Assembly (NCBI GenBank): GCA_964643355.1
Contig: CAZXPW010000023.1
Coordinates: 3,430-67,429, forward strand
Source of the DNA: FEN-1350 sp964643355
Lineage (GTDB): Bacteria > Planctomycetota > Phycisphaerae > Sedimentisphaerales > Anaerohalosphaeraceae
Reading direction: 5' to 3'
Length of the DNA stretch: 64,000 bases
Below the pieces are notes generated by a model. That model worked only from the letters and a program-made list of their open reading frames with translations, was not told the origin of the DNA and ran no database searches. Made by a program: the position numbers and the translations under genes. Each line of letters begins with the position of its first letter. Position 1 is the first letter of the stretch. This document shows, piece by piece, positions 16,734 to 27,200 of this stretch.

Positions 16734-18524
16734 ATGGTAGATCGTAACCTCATCACCCAATTGGGCCTGACCGAAGAGCAACTGGAAAACGAAGTCAACG
16801 CCCTGTTCACCCCCGAAGATCAGCAACTTCTGCACCAGGTTCTTGAAAAGAAAGTCGAAGCCCTCGTCCCCGGGACGATCATTCGCGGTCGTATCGTCAC
16901 CCAGCTCGGCAATGATGTGATCGTCGAACTGGGCCTCAAGAGCGAGGGAATCGTCGATGCCTCCGAGTTTGACAATCCCGAAGAGATCGAAGAAGGCCGT
17001 GAGATTGAAGTCTTGCTGGAAGAAATGGACGCCGAAGGCGGCATCATGCTCAGCAAGCGCAAGGCCGATCGCATTCGCGGATGGGAATTCGTTATCACCA
17101 ACCACAAGGAAGGCGATGTGGTCAAAGGACGGGTCACCCGCCGCATCAAGGGCGGGCTGCTGGTCGATATCGGCGTGCCGGTTTTCCTTCCGGCTTCCCA
17201 AGTCGATATCCGCAAGCCCGGCGATATCAGCCGCTTCATCGGCCAGGATATCGAAAGCAAGATCCTCAAGATCGACACCGAAAATCACAACATCGTCGTT
17301 TCCCGCCGCAAGATCATCGAGGAAGAACGCCAGGCCAGCAAAGAACGACTCCTTCGCGAGATCGAGGTCGGGCAGATTCGCAAGGGCGTGGTCAAGAATA
17401 TCGCCGATTTCGGCGTGTTCGTCGATCTGGGCGGCCTGGACGGCCTGTTGCACATTTCCGACCTGAGTTGGGGCCGCATTTCACATCCGTCGGAATTGGT
17501 ACAACTGGATCAGGACATTGAGTGCATGGTGATCGGGGTCGATCGCACCAATGAAAAAATCTCTTTGGGTCTCAAGCAAAAACAACCCAGCCCGTGGGAA
17601 CAGGTTGAAGCCAAATTCCCCGTCGGCTCCAAGGCCAAGGGAACAGTCGTCAATATCATGAACTACGGCGCATTTATCCGTCTCGAGGAAGGCATCGAAG
17701 GCCTGGTTCATATCAGCGAAATGAGCTGGACGCGGCGGATCGGCCATCCCGGCGACATTCTGAATGTCGGCGACGAAATCGAGGTGATGGTCCTGGATAT
17801 CAACAAGGAAAAACAGGAAATTTCTTTGGGAATCAAGCAGCTCGAAGCCAATCCCTGGACGATCGCTTCGCAGAAATATCCTCCGGGGACGATTGTCACC
17901 GCCAAGGCAACCAGTTTGACCAACTATGGCGCGTTTGTCGAGATTGAACCCGGAATCGACGGATTAATTCACATCTCCGACCTGAGCTGGACCAAGAAGT
18001 ATAATCACCCCGGCGAGATCCTGCAGAAGGGTCAGGAAGTCAAGTGCGTCGTTCTGGAAGTCGATCAGGACAAGCATCGGGTTTCGCTCGGCGTCAAGCA
18101 GCTCAGTGAAGATCCGTGGCTGCGGGCCATTCCGGAAAAGTACATCCCCGGCCAGATCGTTCGCGGCAAGGTTACCAAGCTGACCAACTTCGGCGTGTTC
18201 GTCGAACTCGAACCGGAATTGGAGGGCCTGCTGCACATTTCCGAACTGGCCGACCACAAGATTGAATCCCCACAGGATGTCGTCGCTGTCGGTCAGGATC
18301 TCGAAGTCAAAATCCTTCGCGTGGATACCGACTCTCGCAAGATCGGCCTGAGTCTTCGCCGCGTGCAGTGGGCCGCCGAAGACCACCAGAAGAAGGCCGA
18401 AGAGGGTCATGCCCATGTCGAACGAAAGGATATTGCCCCTCGTCGCGGCGGCCTGGACGGCACTCTCATGCCGACGCCGGCCTATGTTCCCAATCCCATC
18501 GCCAACCAGGAACAAAAAAACTAA
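16734..18524 (+). CDS. rpsA: 30S ribosomal protein S1
   Basis: This 596-residue protein has six consecutive S1 RNA-binding domains (about residues 40-115, 128-195, 210-285, 297-372, 384-460, 471-545). The last four carry the canonical FVDLGGLDGLLHISDLSW-type core. It recruits mRNA to the 30S subunit. I chose the ATG at 16734 because AGGAGAT precedes it and the longer frame from 16629 adds 35 residues unlike S1. The C-terminal tail is charged and His-rich. A strong terminator follows at 18553. Confidence 0.96.
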   Translation: MVDRNLITQLGLTEEQLENEVNALFTPEDQQLLHQVLEKKVEALVPGTIIRGRIVTQLGNDVIVELGLKSEGIVDASEFDNPEEIEEGREIEVLLEEMDAEGGIMLSKRKADRIRGWEFVITNHKEGDVVKGRVTRRIKGGLLVDIGVPVFLPASQVDIRKPGDISRFIGQDIESKILKIDTENHNIVVSRRKIIEEERQASKERLLREIEVGQIRKGVVKNIADFGVFVDLGGLDGLLHISDLSWGRISHPSELVQLDQDIECMVIGVDRTNEKISLGLKQKQPSPWEQVEAKFPVGSKAKGTVVNIMNYGAFIRLEEGIEGLVHISEMSWTRRIGHPGDILNVGDEIEVMVLDINKEKQEISLGIKQLEANPWTIASQKYPPGTIVTAKATSLTNYGAFVEIEPGIDGLIHISDLSWTKKYNHPGEILQKGQEVKCVVLEVDQDKHRVSLGVKQLSEDPWLRAIPEKYIPGQIVRGKVTKLTNFGVFVELEPELEGLLHISELADHKIESPQDVVAVGQDLEVKILRVDTDSRKIGLSLRRVQWAAEDHQKKAEEGHAHVERKDIAPRRGGLDGTLMPTPAYVPNPIANQEQKN

Positions 18525-18552
18525 CGCAATTCCCGGCCAATGCGGAATCTTG

Positions 18553-18586
18553 GGGCGGTTTCCCAGATTGGGAGCCGCCCTTTTTT
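18553..18586 (+). terminator. rho-independent terminator after rpsA
   Basis: GGGCGG (18553-18558) pairs with CCGCCC (18575-18580), with an inner TCCCA/TGGGA stem, followed by six Ts at 18581-18586. The rest of the gap up to the sigma gene at 18834 shows no gene. Confidence 0.9.
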
Positions 18587-18833
18587 ATTGGATCCGTATC
18601 GAAAAGGGAACAGATCCCCTGCCGACGGAATCGCGTGACTATCCCCAATCTCACCCCCAATTTATCTGTCCCCATTTCCCCCCGACCGGACGGGCCGATT
18701 GGGGTTAAGCTTCCCCGTTCAAATCGCCGATAGAAATCCGGGATTGGGTCTGGAAAAAGAAGGCCAGGTCCAATAAAATCATCGATCACAGGATGACAGA
18801 TAACCGCCCGTTTGAGTCGGGCAGGAGATGGTT

Positions 18834-19649
18834 ATGGCGTTTGACGCGACAATCAAGGAATATCTCAAGGAAATCGACGAGTCCAAGCTCCTGAGCTGGG
18901 AAGAGGAAAAGGATCTGGCCCGGCGGATTCAGGAAGATCAGGATCCGGCAGCCCGCGAACATCTGGTCAGCTCCAATCTGCGATTGGTGGTCAACATCGC
19001 CAAGCGATTTTCCGGCCGGGGTATGACGCTGGGCGATCTGATCGAAGAGGGCAATCTCGGGTTGCTTCGCGCGGTGGATTCGTTCGATCCTGATCACGGG
19101 GTACGGTTCAGCACCTATGCCGCCTGGTGGATCAAGCAGAGCATCAAGCGGGCGATTCTTTCGAATGCCCAGCCGATCCATATTCCGACCTATATGGTCG
19201 AACTGATCAACCAGTGGCGGTATACCGCCGTCGATCTTGAATCGCGGCTGGGCCGCGTGCCCACGGTCGAGGAAATGGCCAAAGCGATGAAGGTTCCCGT
19301 TCGCAAGGCCCAGGCCATCGCCAATGTCGTCGAGGTTGTCAACGCCGGTTTTCAGGGCGATTCGTTCGAGGAAAACGCCGGCCTCAATGACGCCATCGAA
19401 GATGAGCGATGCGAAATGCCCGAGGCCGAACTCGGTTCCGGCGAGGAACTCGAAAAGGCCATCGAGATGCTCCAGCAGATCGATCCGCGCGAGGCCGAAG
19501 TTCTGATCCTGCGGTTTGGGCTCCAGGGGCGTCAGTCGCTGACGCTCAAGGAGATCGGCGAAAAACTCGGCCTGACCCGCGAGCGCGTCCGCCAGATCCA
19601 GCGGTCGGCCCTGTCGCGGCTCAATGAACTGATGACCGAGGAAGAATAG
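18834..19649 (+). CDS. RNA polymerase sigma-70 factor (RpoD/SigA-like, short)
   Basis: This 271-residue sigma factor lacks region 1.1. It has region 1.2 (IKEYLKEIDESKLLSWEEE), region 2 (about 40-110, with NLRLVVNIAKRF and FSTYAAWWIKQSIKRAI), region 3 (about 125-195) and region 4 with a helix-turn-helix (TLKEIGEKLGLTRERVRQIQ). These motifs place it in group 1/2, recognising TTGACA/TATAAT-type promoters like those seen in this window. The ATG at 18834 has GGAG six bases ahead; the ATG at 18828 would add two residues. The short length suggests a group 2 or reduced primary factor. Confidence 0.93.
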   Translation: MAFDATIKEYLKEIDESKLLSWEEEKDLARRIQEDQDPAAREHLVSSNLRLVVNIAKRFSGRGMTLGDLIEEGNLGLLRAVDSFDPDHGVRFSTYAAWWIKQSIKRAILSNAQPIHIPTYMVELINQWRYTAVDLESRLGRVPTVEEMAKAMKVPVRKAQAIANVVEVVNAGFQGDSFEENAGLNDAIEDERCEMPEAELGSGEELEKAIEMLQQIDPREAEVLILRFGLQGRQSLTLKEIGEKLGLTRERVRQIQRSALSRLNELMTEEE

Positions 19650-19657
19650 TGGAAAAT

Positions 19658-19763
19658 TTGACTATTGAATATTGACTATTGAATATTGGCGAGTCAGAGA
19701 TCGATCGATCCTGAAGTCTTTTGTTTCACATAATAGTCAATAGTCATTCGTCGATATTCAATA
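19658..19763. repeat. AT-rich inverted repeat built from TATTGACTATTGAATATTG units
   Basis: TTGACTATTGAATA occurs tandemly at 19658-19688, and an imperfect reverse-complement copy (AATAGTCAATAGTCAT and CGATATTCAATA) lies at 19732-19763. The two arms could pair across a 43-base spacer. A related sequence lies at 57776-57810. Composition is sharply lower in GC than the flanking genes. Confidence 0.6.
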
Positions 19764-19818
19764 GGATCAAATGACCTGAACCGATACGGATTTTCTTGTG
19801 CCTGGAGGGCCAAACAGA

Positions 19819-20346
19819 ATGGCGTCACGGACGATTCGCCTGAGCGATTATATTCGCTCGATCCCGGATTTTCCCAAGGAAGGCATTCTCTTCCGCGATA
19901 TCACCCCCCTGCTGGCCGACGCCAAGGCCCTGGCCGCCGCCATCGATGAACTGGCCAGGCCCTTCCGCGATAAACCCATCGACGCGGTGGCCGCTGTCGA
20001 GGCCCGGGGGTTCATCTTCGGCTCGGCCGTCGCCCGTGCCCTGAATGTCGGCTTTATCCCTCTCCGCAAAAAAGGCAAGCTGCCGTGGAAGACCCAGTCG
20101 ATCACCTATGACCTCGAATACGGCTCCGATACCATCGAAGCCCACTCCGACGCGGTTAAAAAGGGCTCCCAGATCCTGATGGTCGATGACCTGCTGGCCA
20201 CCGGAGGCACCATGGCCGCCGCCTGCCAGCTCGTCGAAAAACTCGGCGGCGTCATCGCCGGCCTAACCTTCCTCATCGAACTGTCGGATCTGCCCGGCCG
20301 AAAAAAACTGGCCAAGTATCCAATCCATGCTGTGATCTCGTATTAA
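19819..20346 (+). CDS. apt: adenine phosphoribosyltransferase
   Basis: This 175-residue purine salvage enzyme joins adenine and PRPP to AMP. Visible are the type-I PRTase PRPP loop (ILMVDDLLATGGTM, about residues 115-128), the AVEARGFIFGSAVA segment near 57, and the IPDFPKEGILFRDITPLL N-terminal hood. GGAGG at 19804-19808 favours the ATG at 19819 over a GTG at 19798. Length is normal. The aroB gene follows after 32 bases. Confidence 0.95.
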   Translation: MASRTIRLSDYIRSIPDFPKEGILFRDITPLLADAKALAAAIDELARPFRDKPIDAVAAVEARGFIFGSAVARALNVGFIPLRKKGKLPWKTQSITYDLEYGSDTIEAHSDAVKKGSQILMVDDLLATGGTMAAACQLVEKLGGVIAGLTFLIELSDLPGRKKLAKYPIHAVISY

Positions 20347-20378
20347 ACCAATGCTTGCCATGAAATGAAAACAATCGA

Positions 20379-21479
20379 ATGCCACAGGATTTGATCATTC
20401 AAGTTCCTTCGTCGCCGCCGGCCAACTACCCGGTCGTGATCGGGCGGCAGATGGTCCCGACCCTGCTGGCCCGGCTGCGGGAGCGATTCCCCAAGCGGCG
20501 GCCGTTTATCGTCAGCGACGCCAATCTCCAAACGACCGGCTGGCTTGACAAGCTCATCGGTAAAGAGGCGGTCGGCAAGTTCGTCGTCGATCCGGCGGGC
20601 GAGGACTCCAAGACCTGGGCCACCGTCGGGGCAATCGTCGAGGCGATGGAGCATCTGTCGCTGGGCCGCGATACGCTGGTCATCGGCCTTGGTGGCGGAA
20701 CCGTCGGCGATATGGCCGGCTTTGCCGCGTCGATCTTCAAACGCGGCGTACCGGTCGTGCATATCCCGACGACGACGGTCGCACAGGCCGACTCGGCCAT
20801 CGGCGGCAAGACCGGTGTGGATTCTTCGCAATCCAAGAACGCCTTCGGCACCTTTCACCACCCCGCAGGCGTGTATATCGATGTGGCGACTCTGACGACG
20901 CTGGACGACCGCCAGTTCCGCGCCGGGCTTGTCGAGTCCGTCAAGCACGCCCTGATCGCCGATGTGGCATACTTTGCCTTTCTCGAACAGAATCTCGACG
21001 AAATCCTGGCTCGTGACCAAAACCAGCTTGAACCTATTGCCGAGTATAATTGTCGCATTAAGGGACACATCGTCGAACAGGATCCCACCGAGACCAACCA
21101 GCGACGGCTGCTCAATTACGGCCACACGATCGGCCACGCCGTCGAGTCCGCCGCCGGTTATACGCTCCTGCACGGCGAGGCCGTCGCCATCGGCATCGCC
21201 GCCGCCCTGCAGATCGAAAAGCAAATGGGCCTGGCCGACGCTGACCGCATCGAGCGGATCTGCGCTCTGCTGGGCCGACTGTCGGTTCCGCTGTCTATCC
21301 CCGCGGATCTTTCCCCCAAGCGGCTCATCGAACTACTGACCCGCGATAAAAAGGCAATTGGTGGCTGGCCTCGCTTTGTCCTGCTGGAGGCCATCGGCAA
21401 GCCCCTCGTCCGCGAGGGCCAATACGCCCACGAGATCCCCGAAGATATTGTGCGCCGGATCCTCAAGTACCGTAGCTGA
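20379..21479 (+). CDS. aroB: 3-dehydroquinate synthase
   Basis: This 366-residue enzyme carries out the second step of the shikimate pathway (DAHP to 3-dehydroquinate) using NAD and a divalent metal. Diagnostic segments are GGGTVGDMAGFAASIFKRG (about residue 108), IPTTTVAQADSAIGGKTGVD (about 130), and the metal-site elements GLVESVKHALI, NYGHTIGHAVE and HGEAVAIG. It is full length and probably transcribed with apt. Confidence 0.96.
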   Translation: MPQDLIIQVPSSPPANYPVVIGRQMVPTLLARLRERFPKRRPFIVSDANLQTTGWLDKLIGKEAVGKFVVDPAGEDSKTWATVGAIVEAMEHLSLGRDTLVIGLGGGTVGDMAGFAASIFKRGVPVVHIPTTTVAQADSAIGGKTGVDSSQSKNAFGTFHHPAGVYIDVATLTTLDDRQFRAGLVESVKHALIADVAYFAFLEQNLDEILARDQNQLEPIAEYNCRIKGHIVEQDPTETNQRRLLNYGHTIGHAVESAAGYTLLHGEAVAIGIAAALQIEKQMGLADADRIERICALLGRLSVPLSIPADLSPKRLIELLTRDKKAIGGWPRFVLLEAIGKPLVREGQYAHEIPEDIVRRILKYRS

Positions 21480-21533
21480 CTCTTCCGCTCCGGGGACGGC
21501 AAAAAAATCATTTTTTTCGAGAGAAAAACATTC

Positions 21534-21561
21534 TTGTATGGGGGGACAAAAACGGTAGAAT
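21534..21561 (+). promoter_or_regulatory. putative promoter of the pdaD-speB pair
   Basis: TTGTAT (21534-21539) and TAGAAT (21556-21561) are spaced 16 bases apart in an AT-rich patch, about 70 bases ahead of the arginine decarboxylase start. Confidence 0.45.
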
Positions 21562-21629
21562 CGTTTCGTCGTTGTCGTAACGGTCATTGAGTTCTCACAT
21601 CACCAAACAGGATGAAGGGGACTTGTGAG

Positions 21630-22202
21630 ATGAATCTGTTCGGAGAGAAAATGCTGGATCTGGTTCCAACGAAGATGTTTCTGACGCGGGGCGTCGGACG
21701 CAATAAGTATAAACTCAAGTCGTTCGAAGAGGCGCTTCGCCAGGCCGGCGTCGCGCAGCAGAACCTGGTGTCGGTGTCCTCGATTTTGCCGCCGCGATGC
21801 AAGGTCATCAGCCGACAGGAAGGACTCCAGTTGCTTTCGCCCGGAGCGATTACCTTTTGCGTGATGGCCCGCGTCGAAACCAACGAGCACGGCCGGCTCA
21901 TCGCCTCTTCGATCGGCGTGGCCGTCCCGCGCGACTCCAGCAAGTGGGGCTACCTCAGCGAGGTCCACGAATACGGCATGAAAACGCAACAGGCCGCAGA
22001 CATGTCCGAAGACCTGGCCGCCAGCATGCTGGGAACCACGCTGGGCTTCGAGGTCGATCCGGACAAGGCCTGGTCGGAAAAGGAACAGGCCTACAAATCC
22101 AGCGGCCTGTTCATCCGTACGACCAACATTACCCAAACCGCCCGCGGACACCAAGATCTGTGGACCACCACGGTCGCGATGGCGGTCTTTATCTTCGAAT
22201 AA
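21630..22202 (+). CDS. pdaD: pyruvoyl-dependent arginine decarboxylase
   Basis: This 190-residue proenzyme converts arginine to agmatine. The self-cleavage segment is VSVSSILPP, where Ser51 would become the pyruvoyl group after cleavage between Ser50 and Ser51, giving a beta chain of about 50 residues and an alpha chain of about 140. The WGYLSEVHEYG segment holds the conserved Glu near residue 110. The ATG at 21630 is preceded by AGGGGA at good spacing; an upstream ATG at 21612 would add six residues. It is followed by agmatinase, so the pair makes putrescine. Confidence 0.92.
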   Translation: MNLFGEKMLDLVPTKMFLTRGVGRNKYKLKSFEEALRQAGVAQQNLVSVSSILPPRCKVISRQEGLQLLSPGAITFCVMARVETNEHGRLIASSIGVAVPRDSSKWGYLSEVHEYGMKTQQAADMSEDLAASMLGTTLGFEVDPDKAWSEKEQAYKSSGLFIRTTNITQTARGHQDLWTTTVAMAVFIFE

Positions 22203-22254
22203 CCGCTTGGCATAATCCGGAACCGGAAAGCCATGAACCGACAGGAAAATCGTC

Positions 22255-23112
22255 ATGGCGGCTCCTGAATGGAATTTTGGATTCTTCCCGGAGGTCTTTA
22301 CGAGAAGCGAAACTTCCCGCGTGGTCGTGTTGCCGGTTCCGTTCGACCAGACCAGCACTTGGGTCCGCGGGGCCGACAAGGGTCCGGCCGCGCTGATCGA
22401 ATCGTCCATCAACTTCGAATGGTACGACATCGAAACCGAATGGGAACCCTACCGCATCGGCATCCACACCGACCGACCGATCGATGGAATAAAGGATCCG
22501 GCAAGGATGACCGAGGCCGTCTATGGCCGTGTACGAGAACACCTCGGTCGCAACAAGTTTATCGTCCTGCTGGGCGGGGAACACTCCGTTAGTATCGGTT
22601 CGTTCCGAGCCCATGCCGAGAAACATCCCAATCTGACGATCCTCCAACTCGACGCTCACGCCGACCTGCGGCCGGATTACCACGGCAGCCCGCTCAACCA
22701 CGCCTGCGCGATGGCCCGTGCCCGCGAAGTCGCACGGATCGTGCAAGTCGGCATCCGTAGTCTGGACATCGACGAAAAAGAGTATATCGCCCCGGATCGT
22801 ATCTTTTATGCTCACCAAATTGTCGGCCGAACCGATTGGATGGATACGGCGATCCGACAACTGACAGAGGAAGTTTATCTGACCATCGATCTGGATGTAT
22901 TCGATCCCTCGATCATGCCCGCAACCGGGACCCCCGAACCCGGCGGCCTGCTCTGGTATGAAACGCTGGCTTTCCTCCGCAAGGTCGTACAATCCCGCCG
23001 TATTGTCGGTTTGGATATCGTCGAGCTTTGCCCCACCCCCGGTAATCACGCGGCCGTCTTTCTGGCCGCCAAACTCATTTACAAACTGCTCGCTTACATT
23101 TTTAAACCGTAA
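22255..23112 (+). CDS. speB: agmatinase (ureohydrolase)
   Basis: This 285-residue binuclear-manganese ureohydrolase has the signatures GGEHS (residues 107-111), DAHAD (133-137) and DLDVFDP (212-218), which supply the metal ligands. The SPLNHACAM segment near 145-153 suits agmatinase rather than arginase. It splits agmatine into putrescine and urea. It lies 52 bases after pdaD. It converges with the rhomboid gene; only nine bases separate the two stops. Confidence 0.93.
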   Translation: MAAPEWNFGFFPEVFTRSETSRVVVLPVPFDQTSTWVRGADKGPAALIESSINFEWYDIETEWEPYRIGIHTDRPIDGIKDPARMTEAVYGRVREHLGRNKFIVLLGGEHSVSIGSFRAHAEKHPNLTILQLDAHADLRPDYHGSPLNHACAMARAREVARIVQVGIRSLDIDEKEYIAPDRIFYAHQIVGRTDWMDTAIRQLTEEVYLTIDLDVFDPSIMPATGTPEPGGLLWYETLAFLRKVVQSRRIVGLDIVELCPTPGNHAAVFLAAKLIYKLLAYIFKP

Positions 23113-23121
23113 TCACTGCTT

Positions 23122-24114
23122 CTATCGGATCGGCCTATCGGGAATCACCACCTGTTTCCCGCATTTTGGGCAAACCCCCATTCGCCCGGCCAGGGCCGGA
23201 TGACTTTTGAAACGCTTGCCGCAACTGCATGCGTACCGGATATACTTTACATCCGCCTGCGGCGGTTGGCCTTGTTCAGGCACAAGCGGAATCGGGGAAT
23301 CGTTTGTTTTGAACGGAATGATTTCGTCCCCGGAAAGGGTTCGTTTTTGCAATCGACTTGACTGCCCCTCCGGCCCGATATCCGCAGGATTGAGGATTTC
23401 TTGTTTACCGGATTTGCGTGCGAATTTTTCCCGGATCAGATCCAGCAGCGATTCCTCGTATTTGGCGTCCATGACCACACGACGCGTCATCAACAGAACC
23501 ATCGCCAGCCCGGCCCCCGTGAAAAATCCGCCCAGATGGGCAAAATATCCGACATTCCCCATTCCCAGGAAAGCCCCCCAGACATCGAATGCCAACCACA
23601 GCAGAACCATCCAATAACCGGAAATCTCAAAGGTTCCTCGAAGGACCAGGAACCACCAGTAAAACACGCTGATGTCGTTTCGAGGATACAACACGACATA
23701 CATGCCGACAATCCCGTTGATGGCTCCGCTGGCTCCGACCATTCCCCGATCCATGTGCGGCGTGAACAACAACGCCGCCATGGCCGCGGTCACTCCAACA
23801 AACAGATATGCCGGGAGGTACAACAGGTTCCCGATCTTCTGGCAGACGGCATTGCCGAACAACCAGAGAAAAATCAGGTTTCCGGTCACATGAATAATAT
23901 CCGCATGGAGCCACAGATGCCCGACCATTTCCTTCACACTGAACTGGCGCAGGACATACGGACCGAACGGACTTTCAAGCAGACCGCCATCATCCGGCGT
24001 GTGGAGCCACCACCATGCCTGCAATCCGAACACGATTGCGATGCTTCCGGACAGCAGCCAGTTCATCCACGGCTCGCGCTCAAACGGCACATCCAGTTCG
24101 TACGGAATCAGCAT
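23122..24114 (-). CDS. rhomboid-family intramembrane serine protease with C-terminal zinc ribbon
   Basis: This 330-residue protein has six or so transmembrane helices in residues 15-215. The catalytic Ser is in GMVGASGAINGIVG and the catalytic His in NVGYFAHLGGF; HADIIHVTGN matches the family's oxyanion region. A cytoplasmic linker follows, then a CxC...CxxC zinc-ribbon-like module (YACSCGKRF to GVCPKCGKQV) at the extreme C-terminus. Rhomboids cleave membrane proteins within the bilayer. The added ribbon is seen in planctomycete proteins and may bind a partner; its role is unknown. Confidence 0.88.
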   Translation of the reverse strand: MLIPYELDVPFEREPWMNWLLSGSIAIVFGLQAWWWLHTPDDGGLLESPFGPYVLRQFSVKEMVGHLWLHADIIHVTGNLIFLWLFGNAVCQKIGNLLYLPAYLFVGVTAAMAALLFTPHMDRGMVGASGAINGIVGMYVVLYPRNDISVFYWWFLVLRGTFEISGYWMVLLWLAFDVWGAFLGMGNVGYFAHLGGFFTGAGLAMVLLMTRRVVMDAKYEESLLDLIREKFARKSGKQEILNPADIGPEGQSSRLQKRTLSGDEIIPFKTNDSPIPLVPEQGQPPQADVKYIRYACSCGKRFKSHPALAGRMGVCPKCGKQVVIPDRPIR

Positions 24115-24231
24115 GACGGCTTCCTCAGACGCTGTATATAGACGCCCTGCTCGAGGATTCGTGACAAAATCGATTCGATCTGAATATCACTCGAAATCAG
24201 GGTAATCCAAATCGGATCGAAAATCAATAGA

Positions 24232-27200
24232 TTATATGTCCGTTTTTCTGCGGCTTGGGGCTTTCGCTGAACTCCTTTTGCCCAACAGAATCTTGCGAAG
24301 GACCATTAGCAGCGATTGGGGCTGGAAATAATTTTTCTCCAGCCGCACATGGACCGTCTGCGGATCGGGAATTCGAACGCTGCCGGGACTGTGCGCGAAG
24401 ACATCGGCCGCATGGGCTCCGGGCTCGAACACGAAGATCAGATCCGGCGGCATGGTGGTGATGGTCTTGATCTTCTTTTTGTCTGCCGCCAGCCGCATCT
24501 CGGCGATCTCCAGCAGGATTCGTACCGGCTCCGGGGGCGGGCCGAACAGGTCCTTGAGTTCCTCGGCGATCCGCCGCAGGTCTTCGGCCGTCGTCGCCAG
24601 GGCTACCCGTCGATAGGCATCCAGCCGCTGGCGATCGGAGGCGATGTACTTGCGCGGAATGTGTACGGCAAAACCCAGATCGATCGCCGCGGACGCCGGC
24701 GTCAACACCGGCTCATTCCGTAACCGCTGCACCGTCTCCTGCAGCAACTGGCAATACAGTTCATAGCCGACCGTGTGGATATGGCCGCTCTGCTCGGGCC
24801 CGAGGATGTTTCCCGCCCCGCGAATCTCCAGATCCCGCAGCGCGATCCGGAAACCGGCGCCAAGCTGCGAATATTCCTCGATCGCTTTGAGCCGCTTGGC
24901 CGCGATCGGGTGGATCGTGCGGTTTTTGGGTAGCAACATGTAGGCGTACGCACGGTGCTTGTAGCGGCCGACGCGCCCGCGAAGCTGGTGGAGCTGGGCC
25001 AGCCCGAACTTGTCGGCATCGTGGATGATCATGGTGTTGGCATTGGGGATGTCCAGCCCGGATTCGATGATCGTCGAACAGACCAGAATCTGCGCCTGGC
25101 CGGTGACGAACTCGATCATCGCGTTTTCCAGTTCGCTCTTGTGCATCTGACCGTGCCCGATCACGATCCGCACCGACTCGTCACCGACAATCTCCCGGAT
25201 TTCAGCCGCCGCCCGCTCGATGCTCCGCACGCGATTGTGCACGAAGAAGACCTGTCCTTCGCGAGCCAGTTCGAAACGGATCGCCTTGCGGATCAGATCC
25301 GGATCGTAGCGGCAGACCCTGGTCATGATGCTCCGACGATCCAGCGGGGGCGTGGTCAGGGAACTGATATCCCGCAGGCCCAGCATTGACATGTGCAGCG
25401 TCCGCGGGATGGGCGTAGCCGTCATCGTCAGCACATCGACATTGACTCGGAAGCGTTTGAGCCGCTCTTTGTGCTCGACGCCGAACCGCTGCTCTTCGTC
25501 GATGATCAACAGGCCCAGATCCTTGAACTCAACATCGTCGCTGAGGATCCTGTGCGTGCCGATGAGGATATCAACCTTGCCCTCGCGCGTCCGTTGCAAA
25601 ATCTTCGCCGCATCCCGCGCCGTCACAAATCGGTTGAGCACCTCCACCGTCAGCGGAAACTCCGCGAACCGTTCGCGGAAGGTTCGCCCGTGCTGCACGC
25701 ACAACACCGTCGTCGGCACCAGGATCGCCACCTGCTTACCCGCCTCGGCCGCCTTGAACGCCGCCCGCATCGCCAGCTCGGTCTTGCCGTAGCCGACATC
25801 CCCGCACAACAGCCGATCCATCGGCACCGGCCGCATCAGGTCGCCCTTGATTTGTTCGATCGCGTGGAGCTGATCGGCCGTCTCCTCGTACGCGAACGAT
25901 TCCTCGAACTCCTTTTGCCACACGGTGTCCGGTCCGAAGGCCGTGCCGCCAAGCTGAATCCGTTTGGCCTGAATCTCCAGCAGTTCTTCGGCCAATTCCC
26001 GAACGCCCTGCGCGACCCGCTGCTTTTGCTGCTGCCATTTTTTCGACCCGACGCGGCTCAGCGGCGGCCGTCGCACCATTGTGCCGATGTACTTTTGCAC
26101 CAGATGCACGCTGCCGGCCGGAACATGGATCAGTAGCTTGTCGGCAAACTCGATCGTCAGGTATTCCTGGACCTGCTCGTCCTTTTCGATCGTACGGATG
26201 CCCAGAAATTTTCCGATCCCGTAGTTGACATGAACGACGATGTCGCCCTTCTGCAGATCGAGCAAGCTGTGGATCACCGACACGCCCTGCAGCGAACGAA
26301 TCCGCCGTCGCACCGCCGATTGTCCGAAGATCTCGTGATGGCTGATCACCATCCAACCCAGCGCCCCGACGACAAACCCCCGATGCACAAACCCGATCGG
26401 AAGCCGTAGATGGTCCGGCATCCCGCCGCGAATCTCCCGCACGATCTCGCCGATCCGCTGGACCTGCGCGGCGTTCTCGCAATACAGGTCGATCCGTTGG
26501 TCCTTGGCCGCCAGCAACTGCTCCAGCGCCTGGCGAGAATCCCTCCAGATCGCCCCGGCCTTGTGCTCAAACGGCTGAACGCTGCCCACCTCCACATGGA
26601 TCGACTCGGCTGCACCGCCGGCGGCGAATCGAGCGATCTCCAGCCGCGTCAATCGCGAGGCCGCCTGATAAATCTGCGTAAAGGTGAACATTCCCCGCGG
26701 ATCGTCCAGCCGATCGAGAAACACCCCCGCCACTTCTTCGATCTCCAGCGGCTCTTCCAGCAGCACGATCGTCTCGTGGGGAACCAGATCGATCAGAGAT
26801 TTTCCACCTCCGGATTCAGCACTTTTCTCCCGCGTCTGGCCCCCGATGGCATAGACGCACACCCGTTGGAGCGGCTCGTGCGACCGCTGCGTATCCAGAT
26901 CGATCCGCCGGATGCTCTCGACGGTGTCGCCAAAGAATTCCACACGGATCGGTTGCGGCCCGCCGCGCGCTTCGGCCCCGTCGGCCTGCGTCACCGCCGC
27001 ATAGATATCCACGATCCCGCCCCGCGCGGCGAACTGCCCGGGTAAGTCCACCTGATCGACCCGCTCAAAGCCCCCATCCGTCAGCCACTCGGCCACGGCC
27101 GCCGGATCCATTGTCTGCCCGGCCGACAAACTCAGCGCTCGCCGAGCCAGTTCCTGCGGATCGTTAACCCGCTGAAGAATCGCCTGGATCCCCGCACAGA

